Below are positions 51,005 to 59,527 of a DNA stretch of 59,684 bases, one piece after another. How positions within the stretch are numbered: position 1 is the first letter of the stretch; the number at the start of each line of letters is the position of its first letter. A program made the position numbers and the translations under genes. A model generated the notes under the pieces. It had not been told where the DNA came from and made no database searches. It saw only the letters and a program-made list of their open reading frames with translations. Source of the DNA: Rhodobacterales bacterium (GTDB lineage: Bacteria > Pseudomonadota > Alphaproteobacteria > Rhodobacterales > Rhodobacteraceae); contig QKJR01000025.1 of the NCBI GenBank assembly GCA_003249215.1, forward strand, positions 1 to 59,684. The letters are read 5' to 3'.

Positions 51005-51120
51005 CCGTCACTCTCCGCAATTCCCTGAGGCCGAGGCTGCTCCGGCGCGTTAAGACTTGTGAAATTCTAAATTTTACGTAATGGTATCGGAAAATCAGAT
51101 AAGCATGAAGAACGCCGCGC
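51005..51120. promoter_or_regulatory. divergent promoter region of the PxpA operon and LysR gene
   Basis: The 116-bp spacer holds an AT-rich patch (GAAATTCTAAATTTTACGTA, 51061-51080) containing the palindrome TTACGTAA at 51074-51081. Position and AT content fit a LysR-controlled promoter region. A typical T-N11-A box could not be assigned uniquely. Confidence 0.45.
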
Positions 51121-52032
51121 ATGTCACTGACATTAAAGCAAATTCGGTATTTCATCGCCGCTGCTGAAACCGGACAGGTCAGCCATGCTGCCATGGAAAT
51201 GAACATTTCTCAGTCATCTGTGACCGCTGCAGTGCAAAGTTTGGAAAGCCAGCTCGGGGTGCGGCTGTTCGACCGGCTGCATGGCGGGGTGCGGCTCACG
51301 ATCGAGGGGGCGCGATTCCTCAACCATGCGCGGACCATCGTCGCCGCGGTCGAGGATGCGGTGCGCAGCCCCTTGGGCACCGAGCGCAAGGAGAGCGGCC
51401 ATCTGCGGCTCGCCACCACCTATACGGTCGCGGGCTATTTCATGCCGCGTCACTACGCGCGGTTCCGCCGCGCCTATCCGCGGATCACGCTCGAGATGCA
51501 CGAGGTGCCGCGCGACCGGCTCGAACCGGGGCTCGTGGCGGGGGATTACGATCTCGCGGTGATGCTGGTGTCGAACCTCGGCAACCGCGAGGAGCTGGCG
51601 CATGAGGTGCTCGTGCGCTCGCAGCGCCGGCTCTGGATGCCGTCAGATCACCCGTTTTGCGACGCCGAGCGGGTCGGGCTGCACGACATCGCGCGCGAGC
51701 CCTATGTGATGCTGACCGTCGACGAAGCGAGCGAGACCGCAGGCCGCTACTGGGAACGCGCCGGGGTGCGGCCGAACGCGATCTTCACCACGAGTTCGGT
51801 CGAGGCGGTGCGCTCGATGGTGGCGGGCGGGATGGGGGTGACGATCCTGTCGGACATGGTCTACCGGCCGTGGTCGCTCGAGGGCCAGCGGCTCGAGGCG
51901 CGCACGGTCTTCGACGAGGTGCCGAGCATGGATGTGGGTCTGGCCTGGGCGCGCGCGCGCCCGCTCAGCCCTGCGGCCGAGGTGTTCCGGCGCTTCATGT
52001 CGGTGGCGATCGGCGGTGGCGGCGGGGAATAG
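51121..52032 (+). CDS. LysR-family transcriptional regulator
   Basis: The 303-residue protein has the N-terminal winged HTH typical of LysR (TLKQIRYFIAAAETGQVSHAA, then ISQSSVTAAVQSLESQLGVRLFDR, residues 4-52). A periplasmic-binding-like effector domain follows (LRLATTYTVAGYFMPRHY near 98; AGGMGVTILSDMV near 238). It is divergent from the PxpA operon and probably activates it in response to a substrate of that pathway. Confidence 0.92.
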   Translation: MSLTLKQIRYFIAAAETGQVSHAAMEMNISQSSVTAAVQSLESQLGVRLFDRLHGGVRLTIEGARFLNHARTIVAAVEDAVRSPLGTERKESGHLRLATTYTVAGYFMPRHYARFRRAYPRITLEMHEVPRDRLEPGLVAGDYDLAVMLVSNLGNREELAHEVLVRSQRRLWMPSDHPFCDAERVGLHDIAREPYVMLTVDEASETAGRYWERAGVRPNAIFTTSSVEAVRSMVAGGMGVTILSDMVYRPWSLEGQRLEARTVFDEVPSMDVGLAWARARPLSPAAEVFRRFMSVAIGGGGGE

Positions 52033-52266
52033 CCGCCCTCACCCCGGATCCCAGACCGCCGCGGCGGCAGCCTCGGGGCCGACGCCAGGGGCGATCTCCG
52101 GCGCGGCACAGGCCGGATCGGCGGCCATCTCGCCCGCACCGGTTCCGTTGCCTAAGGGCGCTGCGCTCTGGAAAGTCCCTCACCGCAGTCGCGTCGCGGA
52201 AAACGACGCACTCGGTCCGAGGCCCCGACGCGGGGCGCTCACGCTCCGGCGGGTCCGACAACGGTT

Positions 52267-52296
52267 GGGCCGTGCGGGGACACAACCGCACGGCCC
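52267..52296 (-). terminator. hairpin after the GlxD-like gene
   Basis: GGGCCGTGCGG pairs perfectly with CCGCACGGCCC (11 bp) around an 8-base loop, 10 bases past the GlxD stop. There is no T-run on the minus strand. The rest of the 273-bp gap between LysR and GlxD shows nothing recognisable. Confidence 0.65.
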
Positions 52297-52305
52297 GCGT
52301 CGAGA

Positions 52306-53640
52306 TCAGAACCCGTTGCGCCCCGGGATCCAGCCGGTGCCCGCCAGAGGCACCCCCGCCATCGCAGCGGCTTCCAGCGTCAGCGCACAAAGATCCTCCG
52401 GTTCGAGGTTGTGGACATGGCTCTTGCCGCAGGCCCGCGCGATCGTCTGCGCCTCGAGCGTCATCACCGACAGGTAATTGGCCAGCCGCCGACCCGCCGC
52501 GACCGGATCGAGCCGCGCGGACAGCGCCGGATCCTGCGTGGTGATACCGGCCGGGTCGAGCCCCTCGTGCCAGTCGTCATAGGCCCCCGCGGTCGCGCCG
52601 AGCGCCTGATACTCGGCCTCCCATTTCGGATCGTTGTCGCCGAGCGCCACCATCGCCGCCGTGCCGATCGAGACCGCGTCGGCACCGAGCGCCAGCGCCT
52701 TGGCCACATCGGCGCCGTTGCGGATGCCCCCCGAGACGATCAGCTGCACCTTGCGATGCATGCCCAGATCCTGCAGCGCCTGCACCGCCGGGCGGATCGC
52801 CGAGAGGATCGGAATACCCACATGCTCGATGAACACATCCTGCGTCGCGGCCGTGCCGCCCTGCATGCCGTCGAGCACGATCACATCCGCCCCGGTCTTC
52901 ACCGCGAGCGCCGTGTCGTAATAGGGCCGGCTCGCCCCGATCTTGAGATAGATCGGCTTTTCCCAATCGGTGATCTCGCGCAACTCGAGGATCTTCAGCT
53001 CGAGATCGTCCGCCCCGGTCCAGTCGGGGTGGCGGCAGGCCGAGCGCTGGTCGATCCCCTTGGGCAGCGAGCGCATCTCGGCCACCCGGTCGGAAATCTT
53101 CTGCCCGAGCAGCATCCCGCCGCCGCCGGGCTTGGCGCCCTGCCCCACGACGATCTCGATCGCATCGGCCTTCTTCAGATCGCGCAGGTTCATCCCGTAG
53201 CGGCTCGGCAGGTATTGATAGACGAGCGTCTGCGACTGGCCGCGCTCCTCGGGCGTCATGCCGCCATCGCCCGTGGTGGTCGAGGTGCCCGCAATCGAGG
53301 CGCCCCGGCCCAGCGCCTCCTTGGCCTGCGCCGACAGCGCGCCAAAGGACATGCCGGCGATGGTGATCGGGATCCTGAGCTCGATCGGCTTCTTCGCGAA
53401 CCGCGTGCCAAGCACGACCTCGGTGCCGCATCGCTCGCGATAGCCCTCGAGCGGATAGCGGCTCATCGAGGCGCCGAGGAACAGCAGGTCGTCGAAATGC
53501 GGCACCTTGCGCTTGGTGCCGCCACCGCGGATGTCATAGATCCCGGTCGCCGCGGCCCGTCTGATCTCGGACAGGGTGTAATCGTCGAAGGTCGCCGACT
53601 TGCGCGGCAGCGTCTGGAAGGCGGAGGAATGTTCGGTCAT
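52306..53640 (-). CDS. glxD: FMN-binding glutamate synthase-like subunit (GlxD/MgsC-like) lacking cluster cysteines
   Basis: The 444-residue protein has the glutamate synthase FMN domain: MSFGALSAQAKEALGRGASIAGT near 97-119, GQGAKPGGGGMLLGQKI, and LIVSGGIRNGADVAKALALGADAVSIGT. In GltB, three cysteines for a 3Fe-4S cluster follow the TLG element. Here that stretch reads ALGDNDPKWEAEYQALG with no cysteine. It is probably FMN-only and works with the GATase and GXGXG proteins encoded upstream. The start at 53640 overlaps the previous stop by one base. Confidence 0.88.
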   Translation of the reverse strand: MTEHSSAFQTLPRKSATFDDYTLSEIRRAAATGIYDIRGGGTKRKVPHFDDLLFLGASMSRYPLEGYRERCGTEVVLGTRFAKKPIELRIPITIAGMSFGALSAQAKEALGRGASIAGTSTTTGDGGMTPEERGQSQTLVYQYLPSRYGMNLRDLKKADAIEIVVGQGAKPGGGGMLLGQKISDRVAEMRSLPKGIDQRSACRHPDWTGADDLELKILELREITDWEKPIYLKIGASRPYYDTALAVKTGADVIVLDGMQGGTAATQDVFIEHVGIPILSAIRPAVQALQDLGMHRKVQLIVSGGIRNGADVAKALALGADAVSIGTAAMVALGDNDPKWEAEYQALGATAGAYDDWHEGLDPAGITTQDPALSARLDPVAAGRRLANYLSVMTLEAQTIARACGKSHVHNLEPEDLCALTLEAAAMAGVPLAGTGWIPGRNGF

Positions 53641-54329
53641 CAGTAGGCTCCGGCGTTGTCGACATGGAAATTGTAGAGCGTGCGGGCCGAGCCGTAGCGG
53701 GTGAAGTCCCCCACATCGATCTTGCCCGCCTCGCCCGCGGCCTTGAGCAGGTCGTAGAGCTCGGCGCGATGCTCGTCGCGCATCTCCTTGGCGATGCAAT
53801 CGGCGCCGAGGCTGGTGACGGGGCCGCGGACGTAGAGCCGCGCCTCGTAGAGGCTGTCGCCCAGGCTTTCGCCCGCCTCGCCGAAGACGACCATCCGCCC
53901 GGTCTGCGCCATGAAGCCCGACAGGTGCCCGATATCGCCCTTCACGACGATGTCGACGCCCTTCATCGAGATCCCGCAGCGCGCCGAGGCATTGCCCTCG
54001 ATCAGCAGCAAGCCCCCGCGCCCGGTGGCGCCCGCCGATTGGCTGGCATCGCCCTTCACATGGATCAGGCCCGATTCCATGTTTTCGCCCACGCCCTGCC
54101 CCGCGTTGCCCTCGATGGTGATCCGTGCCTGCCGGCACATGCCGCCACAGAAATACCCGACCGGCCCGTCGATCGTGATCTCGACATCGGCATCGACGCC
54201 GACCGCGATCGAATGTTCGCCATTCGGATTGAGCACGCGAAACGCCTGATTGCTGCCCGCGAGCGGCAATTTGTGCAGCGCGGCATTCAGTGCGCGCAGG
54301 TCCTGGGTTTCAAGATCGAAGGTGGTCAT
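53640..54329 (-). CDS. glxC: GXGXG-domain glutamate synthase-like subunit (GlxC/MgsB-like)
   Basis: The 229-residue protein is a beta-helical GXGXG domain like the C-terminus of GltB: GYFCGGMCRQARITIEGNAGQGVGENMESG near 62-91, then repeated G-x-x-x-G turns. The domain is structural and positions the FMN and GATase parts. The start at 54329 overlaps the GlxB stop by one base; a longer frame is a shadow of GlxB. Confidence 0.9.
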   Translation of the reverse strand: MTTFDLETQDLRALNAALHKLPLAGSNQAFRVLNPNGEHSIAVGVDADVEITIDGPVGYFCGGMCRQARITIEGNAGQGVGENMESGLIHVKGDASQSAGATGRGGLLLIEGNASARCGISMKGVDIVVKGDIGHLSGFMAQTGRMVVFGEAGESLGDSLYEARLYVRGPVTSLGADCIAKEMRDEHRAELYDLLKAAGEAGKIDVGDFTRYGSARTLYNFHVDNAGAY

Positions 54330-55222
54330 CAGGCATGCTCCCAGAAATAGGATTGGGCGGGTTTGGGCTCCCAGACGCGGGCGGTCTTGATCCCGGGCAG
54401 TCCCGTCAGGCTTTTGTATTCCGAGGCGAAGGCGACATATTGGTCGGTCTCGGCCATCACTGCGGGCTTGCAGGCGATCGGATCGCGCAGCACGCCAAAG
54501 CCGTCCTCGGTGCCGATCACGAAGGTGAAGAAGCCGTCGAGATCGCACAGGCTGTCCTCGAGCGCCTGACCGAGCGATTTGCCCGCGCGCAATTCGCGGC
54601 TGATGTAGCCCGCGGCCACTTCGCTGTCGTTCTGGGTGCGGATGCGGATGCCGTCGGCCAGAAGTTCGCGCCGGAGCGAGGCGTGGTTCGAGAGCGAGCC
54701 GTTGTGCACCAGACACTGATCCGCCCCGGTCGAGAACGGATGCGCGCCATCCGTCGTCACCGCACTTTCCGTCGCCATCCGGGTATGGGCGATGCCATGC
54801 GTGCCCGCCATCGCCGGGATGCCGAAGTTCGCGGCGACATCATCGGGATAGCCGACCTCCTTGAAGATCTCGAGCCGCGCGCCCTTGGACACCAGCGCAA
54901 TATCGCTGCGGGCGTCGATCCAGCTCTCCGCGATCTCGGTCTTCTCGCGCGGCACGGCCAGAACGGCATGGGTCCAGTGCTGTGCAAACGGCACCTCGGC
55001 GCCGATCGCCTGACCGAGCGCCGCGGCCAGCGCGGCAAAATCGGTGGTGCCCGTGCCCTGCACGGTGATCTTGATCGCGCCGGGGCGCTCGGCGCCATAG
55101 ATCGCAAAGCCCGCCGAATCCGGGCCACGCCCGCACAGGGTCGAGGTCATCCGGGCCAGCAGCGCGCCAAGCTGCGGCTCCAGCGCCTTGTCCTTAATGA
55201 ACAGTCCTGCAATTCCACACAT
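54329..55222 (-). CDS. glxB: class II glutamine amidotransferase subunit (GlxB/MgsA-like)
   Basis: The 297-residue protein starts MCGIAGLFIKDKAL, so Cys2 becomes the N-terminal nucleophile after Met removal. GTHGIAHTRMATESAV near 165 and the LVHNGSLSNH stretch near 194 are the class II amidotransferase signature. It releases ammonia (or an amine) from glutamine or a gamma-glutamyl amide and channels it to GlxD. The start at 55222 follows AAAGGA. It lies 11 bases after the GlnT-like stop. Confidence 0.9.
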   Translation of the reverse strand: MCGIAGLFIKDKALEPQLGALLARMTSTLCGRGPDSAGFAIYGAERPGAIKITVQGTGTTDFAALAAALGQAIGAEVPFAQHWTHAVLAVPREKTEIAESWIDARSDIALVSKGARLEIFKEVGYPDDVAANFGIPAMAGTHGIAHTRMATESAVTTDGAHPFSTGADQCLVHNGSLSNHASLRRELLADGIRIRTQNDSEVAAGYISRELRAGKSLGQALEDSLCDLDGFFTFVIGTEDGFGVLRDPIACKPAVMAETDQYVAFASEYKSLTGLPGIKTARVWEPKPAQSYFWEHA

Positions 55223-55233
55223 GGGAAATCCTT

Positions 55234-56631
55234 TCAGAAGAAGCTGAGATAGCGGTTCACTTCCCAGTCCGAGACATGGCGGTGGTAGGCATCCCACTCG
55301 GCCTGCTTGATCTGGGTGAATTCGGAGATCAGCGCCGCCCCGAGGGTCTCGGCGAACAGGCTGTCTTCGCGCAACGCGCGCAGCGCCGCGGCGAGAGATT
55401 GCGGCAGGATGTCGATGCCCATCGCCGCGACCTCGGCCGGGCTCAGCTCATAGAAATTGACATTCTGCGGCGCCCCCGGATCGAGCTTGCGCTCGATCCC
55501 GTCGAGCCCCGCCGCGATCAGCGCAGCGGTGGCCAGATAGGGGTTCATCGCGCTGTCGCCCACCCGCAGCTCGAGCCGCCCGCCCGGCACGCGCACCATC
55601 GCGGTGCGGTTGTTGTCGCCATAGGTGGTGAAGACGGGTGCCCAGTTCGTGCCCGAGGCGTCGTTGCCGATCACCAGCCGCTTGTAGCTGTTGACCGTGG
55701 GGCACAGGAGCGCCGTCAGCGCCGGGGCATGGGCCAGCACGCCGCCGAGGAAGTGATAGGCCATCTCGCTCAGATCGAGGCCCGAGGGGTCCGCCTTGTC
55801 CTCGAAGAGGTTGCGCCCGCTCTCGTCGGCGATCGAGAAATGGATATGCATGCCGTTGCCGGTCGCCCGCGCGAAGGGTTTGGGCATGAAGGAACAGATC
55901 GCCCCATGCTGATGCGCGATCTCGCTCGCCGCCATCTTGAAGAAGGTGACCTGATCGGCGGTGGTCAGCGCATCGGCGTAGCGGAAATTGATCTCGTACT
56001 GGCCGTTCGCATCCTCGTGGTCGATCTGATAGACGTCGATCCCCACCGCCTCGAGGCTCTCGACGAGCGCGTTGAGAACCTCGCGGGCGCGCATCAGCCC
56101 CCGATAGTCATAGGCCGCCTTTTCCAGCCCGTCGGTTGCGTCGAACGGACGGATCCGCCCCTCGTCATCGCGCCGCAGCAACATGAATTCGGGTTCGAGC
56201 CCGGTGTTCAGCACCAGCCCCCTCTCGGCGAGCCGGGCGACCTGGGTCGCAAGCACGTTGCGCGTGTCGAAGACATGTTCCGCGTCATCCACGAGCCCGG
56301 TGCCAAAGAGCGAGGCATAGCCCGCGATCCACGGCGTCAGGCGCAGCGTCGAGAGGTCGGCGCGCATCATGTATTCCGAGTGGTGCGGCTTCATCCCCGA
56401 GCCCCAGAAGCCCGCACCGGCAAAGCCCGCGCCATCTTCGAGCACATCCTTCAGATGGCCGACAGGCACCGCCTTGGCCTTGGCTACACCGTGAATATCG
56501 ACGAACTGGGCCAGCACCTGGCGCACGCCCTGATCCTTCAACCAGGCCTCGGCCGAGACGGGGGTCAGCCCCTTCGGCGTGGCCAGGGCACCGGGCGCAT
56601 GCGCCGGCATCTTTTCGGCGATTGCCGCCAT
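55234..56631 (-). CDS. glnT: glutamine synthetase-like ligase (GlnT / gamma-glutamylmethylamide synthetase / PuuA type)
   Basis: The 465-residue protein has glutamine synthetase motifs: LEPEFMLLRRD near 145 (metal-binding Glu146, Glu148), QIDHEDANGQYEINF near 216, GNGMHIHFS near 260 and YGDNNRTAMVRVP near 335. It belongs to the GlnT/type III group, which includes gamma-glutamylmethylamide synthetase. The Glx/Mgs neighbours suggest it joins glutamate to ammonia, methylamine or another amine. Specificity is not resolvable. The start follows AAGGAG. Confidence 0.87.
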   Translation of the reverse strand: MAAIAEKMPAHAPGALATPKGLTPVSAEAWLKDQGVRQVLAQFVDIHGVAKAKAVPVGHLKDVLEDGAGFAGAGFWGSGMKPHHSEYMMRADLSTLRLTPWIAGYASLFGTGLVDDAEHVFDTRNVLATQVARLAERGLVLNTGLEPEFMLLRRDDEGRIRPFDATDGLEKAAYDYRGLMRAREVLNALVESLEAVGIDVYQIDHEDANGQYEINFRYADALTTADQVTFFKMAASEIAHQHGAICSFMPKPFARATGNGMHIHFSIADESGRNLFEDKADPSGLDLSEMAYHFLGGVLAHAPALTALLCPTVNSYKRLVIGNDASGTNWAPVFTTYGDNNRTAMVRVPGGRLELRVGDSAMNPYLATAALIAAGLDGIERKLDPGAPQNVNFYELSPAEVAAMGIDILPQSLAAALRALREDSLFAETLGAALISEFTQIKQAEWDAYHRHVSDWEVNRYLSFF

Positions 56632-56710
56632 GATTCTCTCCTTGCTGATCTGTGTATTTCTTGGCGCCGCGGTGCAGCGCATGGCGGGAAGGCATAAATC
56701 ACTATTGCGC

Positions 56711-56739
56711 TTAATGCAATAAATTTGTATTTAACGCAA
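56711..56739. promoter_or_regulatory. direct repeats TTAAYGCAA spaced 20 bp in the GlnT/PuuB divergent promoter
   Basis: TTAATGCAA (56711-56719) and TTAACGCAA (56731-56739) start exactly 20 bp apart, two helix turns, in an AT-rich stretch between the divergent GlnT-like and oxidase genes. TTGCG just before the first copy is the inverse of part of the second. The XRE-cupin regulator encoded nearby is a candidate binder. Confidence 0.5.
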
Positions 56740-56795
56740 ATCATCAGGCGCGACATCAGGGTCGCCACAGTCCGATTTCCGATGGAGCACAGACC

Positions 56796-58145
56796 ATGCC
56801 CGAACCCTTGAGCGCCCTTCCCCGGCCGACCATCGCCGAGCTCGCCGCGGGGCGGGTGCGCTCCGGCGTGGCGATGAAACCCTGGTGGTGGGAGGTGTTC
56901 GCGGATGCGGCGCCAGCGTCACTGCCTGCGCATCCGGTCGATGTCGCAATCGTCGGCTCGGGGTTCACCGGGCTTGTCGCAGCCCTCACGCTCGCGCGGG
57001 CCGGGCGCTCGGTCGCGGTCCTCGAGGCCGGGCGGTCGGGGTTCGGCGCCTCGACGCGCAATGGCGGGCAGATCGGCTCGGGCAATCAGAAATTCCGGGT
57101 CAAGACCCTGATCGCGATGAAGGGGCAAGCCAAGGCCGAGGCCCTGCTGCGCGAAGGCGTGGCGATGCTCGAGCATATCGAGGCGCTGATCCGGGACGAG
57201 GGCATCGCATGCCACTTTACCCGTTCGGGCCGGTTTCGCGGCGCGATGCGCCCAGCCCATTACGAGGCGATGGCGCGGGACATGGAGGATTTGTACCACC
57301 ACGCCGGGGTCACCTCGTTCATGGTGCCGCGCGCCGAGCAGCATCGCGAGATCGCCTCGGACCGGTTCTGTGGCGGCTCGGTCCTGCCCGACGACGCCAG
57401 CCTGCACCCCGGCCTCTATCATCGCGGGCTGCTCGAGCGGGTGCGCGCCGCGGGCGGGATCGTCCTCGACGAGGCCGAAGTCGTGGCGATCAACGACGAA
57501 AATCCCGGCTTCTCGCTGGTGACCCCGCGCGGCAAGCTCGCCGCGCGCGAGGTGATCGTGGCGACGAACGGCTATACCCGGCATTTCGAGCGCTACACGC
57601 ACCGGCGCATCGTGCCTGTCGGCTCGGCCCTGATCGCAACCGGCGCGATGGCGCCCGAGCGGATCACGGCGCTGATGCCGGGCGGGCGGATGTATGGCAA
57701 CACGGCGCGCGTGTTTTCCTATTTCCGCGCCGCGCCCGATGCGCCGCGGCTGATCTGGGGCGGGCGCATGGGGCATAACGCCCCGCAGACCGATCCGCGC
57801 GCCTATGCGCATCTCGCGCGCGACCTGCTCGAAACCTTCCCGCAGATGGCCGACGCGCCCGTGAGCCATGCCTGGTCGGGCCGGATCGGCTATACGTTCG
57901 ACGAATTCCCGCATCTCGGGCGCACGCCCGCCGGCATCCATTATGCGATGGGATATTGCGGCACCGGCGTCTCGCGCGCCACGTGGTTCGGCCGCAAGAT
58001 CGCGCTGCAGGTGATGGGTGATCCAGAGGGTGCCTCGGAATTCACCGAGATGCGCTTCCCCAGCCATCCCTTCGCGGCCGTCGCGCCGATGACCGTGCCC
58101 GCCTTCGAAGCGTGGTATCGGCTACGCGACCGCTTCGATTTCTGA
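56796..58145 (+). CDS. puuB: FAD-dependent amine oxidoreductase (PuuB-like), second copy
   Basis: The 449-residue protein has VGSGFTGLVAAL at 53-64, GFGASTRNGGQIGSG near 82-96 (a gamma-glutamylputrescine oxidoreductase hallmark) and a C-terminal FPHLGRTPAGIHYAMGYCGTGV. It should oxidise the amine end of a gamma-glutamylated amine. Its divergence from a GlnT/PuuA-type ligase and the neighbouring RidA support this. The start at 56796 follows GGAGCA. Confidence 0.85.
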   Translation: MPEPLSALPRPTIAELAAGRVRSGVAMKPWWWEVFADAAPASLPAHPVDVAIVGSGFTGLVAALTLARAGRSVAVLEAGRSGFGASTRNGGQIGSGNQKFRVKTLIAMKGQAKAEALLREGVAMLEHIEALIRDEGIACHFTRSGRFRGAMRPAHYEAMARDMEDLYHHAGVTSFMVPRAEQHREIASDRFCGGSVLPDDASLHPGLYHRGLLERVRAAGGIVLDEAEVVAINDENPGFSLVTPRGKLAAREVIVATNGYTRHFERYTHRRIVPVGSALIATGAMAPERITALMPGGRMYGNTARVFSYFRAAPDAPRLIWGGRMGHNAPQTDPRAYAHLARDLLETFPQMADAPVSHAWSGRIGYTFDEFPHLGRTPAGIHYAMGYCGTGVSRATWFGRKIALQVMGDPEGASEFTEMRFPSHPFAAVAPMTVPAFEAWYRLRDRFDF

Positions 58146-58165
58146 TCCATCCAAAGGAGTTCCGG

Positions 58166-58555
58166 ATGACCAAAACCACCGACCGCCAGCTGATCTCCTC
58201 GGGCGGCGCCTTCGAGGCCGTCTATGGCTATTCCCGCGCCGTGGCGCAGGGCGACTGGGTCCATGTCTCGGGCACTTGCGCCCCGGCGGCCCATGAGAAA
58301 AGCGACTGCTACACCCAGGCGCGCGCCGCGCTCGAGATCATTGGCCGCGCCCTGGCCGAGGCCGGCAGCAGTTTCGACGAAACTGTGCGCACCACCGTGT
58401 TCCTGCGCGACATCAACGACGCCGAAGAGGTCGCCCGCGCCCATGTCGAGACCTTCGGCGCGGTGCGCCCTGCCTCGACCCTGATCCAGGTGACGTCGAT
58501 GATGCGGCCCTGGCAGAAGGTCGAGATCGAGCTGACCGCGCAGCGCCGGGGCTGA
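58166..58555 (+). CDS. ridA: RidA family imine/enamine deaminase
   Basis: The 129-residue protein is a RidA/YjgF-like trimer subunit: VHVSGTCAP near 32, QARAALEIIGRALAEAG near 51, and the conserved Arg101 in VRPASTLIQV. RidA hydrolyses reactive imines released by PLP or flavin enzymes. It lies 20 bases after the oxidase gene and has AAGGAG. It probably protects against or processes that oxidase's product. Confidence 0.92.
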   Translation: MTKTTDRQLISSGGAFEAVYGYSRAVAQGDWVHVSGTCAPAAHEKSDCYTQARAALEIIGRALAEAGSSFDETVRTTVFLRDINDAEEVARAHVETFGAVRPASTLIQVTSMMRPWQKVEIELTAQRRG

Positions 58556-58558
58556 GCC

Positions 58559-59197
58559 CTATTCGGCGTAGATGATCATCGAAATGAACTTCACCTTCTC
58601 GCTGCGCAACTCGGCCGGGCCATGCTCGACCTCGCCCGAGAAGGTGAAGGCATCGCCCGGTGTCAGCGTGAAGCGCCGCTCGCCGAACTGGTAATCCATT
58701 TCGCCCTCCAGCATGTAGATGAATTCCGTGCCGGGGTGCGAGAACCGCGGATAGCTTTCGCTGTCCTTGTCCATCTCGATCAGGAAGGGCTCGAAGATCT
58801 TCTGCGGCCCGCGGTGATAGGACAGCAGCCGATAGGTATGACCATGCTTGGTGCCGGTGCGCACCACCTCGAGCTGATCCTCGGCAAGGATGAGCTGTGC
58901 CTCGCCCTTCTTGCTTTCGACCTCGGAGAAGAGCGCCGCGATCGACTGGCCGAGCGCGCCACAGAGCCGCTCGAGCACATCGAGGCTGGCACTCGCCTGC
59001 CCGTTCTCGATCCGGCTGAGCATCGCGGCCGACATTTCCGCCCCCGATGCGAGATCGGCAAGCGTCAGGCGCAGCGCCAGCCGCTTGCGCCGGATCGCCG
59101 CACCGATGCGCTGATCGATCGGCATATGTGCCAGTTCGGTCAGACGCTCGGGCGTGGGGTCTGCGGCGCCTGCGCGCGGCTTGACGACTTTGGCCAT
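58559..59197 (-). CDS. XRE-family HTH regulator with cupin domain (PuuR-like)
   Basis: The 212-residue protein has an N-terminal XRE HTH (GAAIRRKRLALRLTLADLASGA, then LSRIENGQASASLDVLERLCGALG, residues 32-83). A C-terminal cupin domain follows (PGTEFIYMLEGEMDY near 155, LTPGDAFTFSGEVEHG near 177). XRE-cupin regulators such as PuuR control amine catabolism. It is convergent with RidA, and the likely operators lie at 56711-56739. Confidence 0.9.
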   Translation of the reverse strand: MAKVVKPRAGAADPTPERLTELAHMPIDQRIGAAIRRKRLALRLTLADLASGAEMSAAMLSRIENGQASASLDVLERLCGALGQSIAALFSEVESKKGEAQLILAEDQLEVVRTGTKHGHTYRLLSYHRGPQKIFEPFLIEMDKDSESYPRFSHPGTEFIYMLEGEMDYQFGERRFTLTPGDAFTFSGEVEHGPAELRSEKVKFISMIIYAE

Positions 59198-59274
59198 CGG
59201 AAAATCCTGTCAGTTCGAACGGCATCACTTTGACGGCTGCCTGCAGGAATGGAAACACCCTGAATATCGTGGGT

Positions 59275-59301
59275 GCCGCGGGCGGGGGTGCCGCCCGCGG
59301 C
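59275..59301 (-). terminator. terminator-like hairpin after the small membrane protein gene
   Basis: GCCGCGGGCGG pairs perfectly with CCGCCCGCGGC (11 bp) around a 5-base loop. It follows the small gene's stop by 8 bases on the minus strand. The T-run is absent, so strength is uncertain. Confidence 0.6.
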
Positions 59302-59309
59302 GTTTGGCC

Positions 59310-59489
59310 TTAGTGCTTGCCGTCTTTGGCGGCGTCGTAGGCGTGTTTTTCGTGGCGCCAGCCGAGGATCACGGCGGCGAGCACGCAGAGGTAGCACAGG
59401 ATGATCCAGAAGATCTCGGCCGAGCCGAAGCCTGCGTAGATCGCGCCGGTGATGCCATCCCAGCTGGTCGCGTCAAAAGGAGCTTCCAT
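59310..59489 (-). CDS. 59-residue single-helix membrane protein next to the ammonium transporter
   Basis: This small protein (MEAPFDATSWDGITG...) has one strong membrane helix near residues 24-43 (EIFWIILCYLCVLAAVILGW) and a charged, Lys/His-rich tail (RHEKHAYDAAKDGKH). The start is preceded by AAAGGAAAT. It follows the ammonium transporter gene by 38 bases. The function is not recognised; a small regulatory or assembly partner of the transporter is a possibility. Confidence 0.75.
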   Translation of the reverse strand: MEAPFDATSWDGITGAIYAGFGSAEIFWIILCYLCVLAAVILGWRHEKHAYDAAKDGKH

Positions 59490-59527
59490 TTTGATTTCCT
59501 TTCAGGGTCAGTGGCTTGTCTGGCGGC

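Noticed and set aside
55234..56631. Housekeeping glutamine synthetase GlnA
   Set aside because: The operon with split glutamate synthase domains, and its sequence style, fit the GlnT/GMAS/PuuA group; a GlnB-GlnA arrangement is absent.
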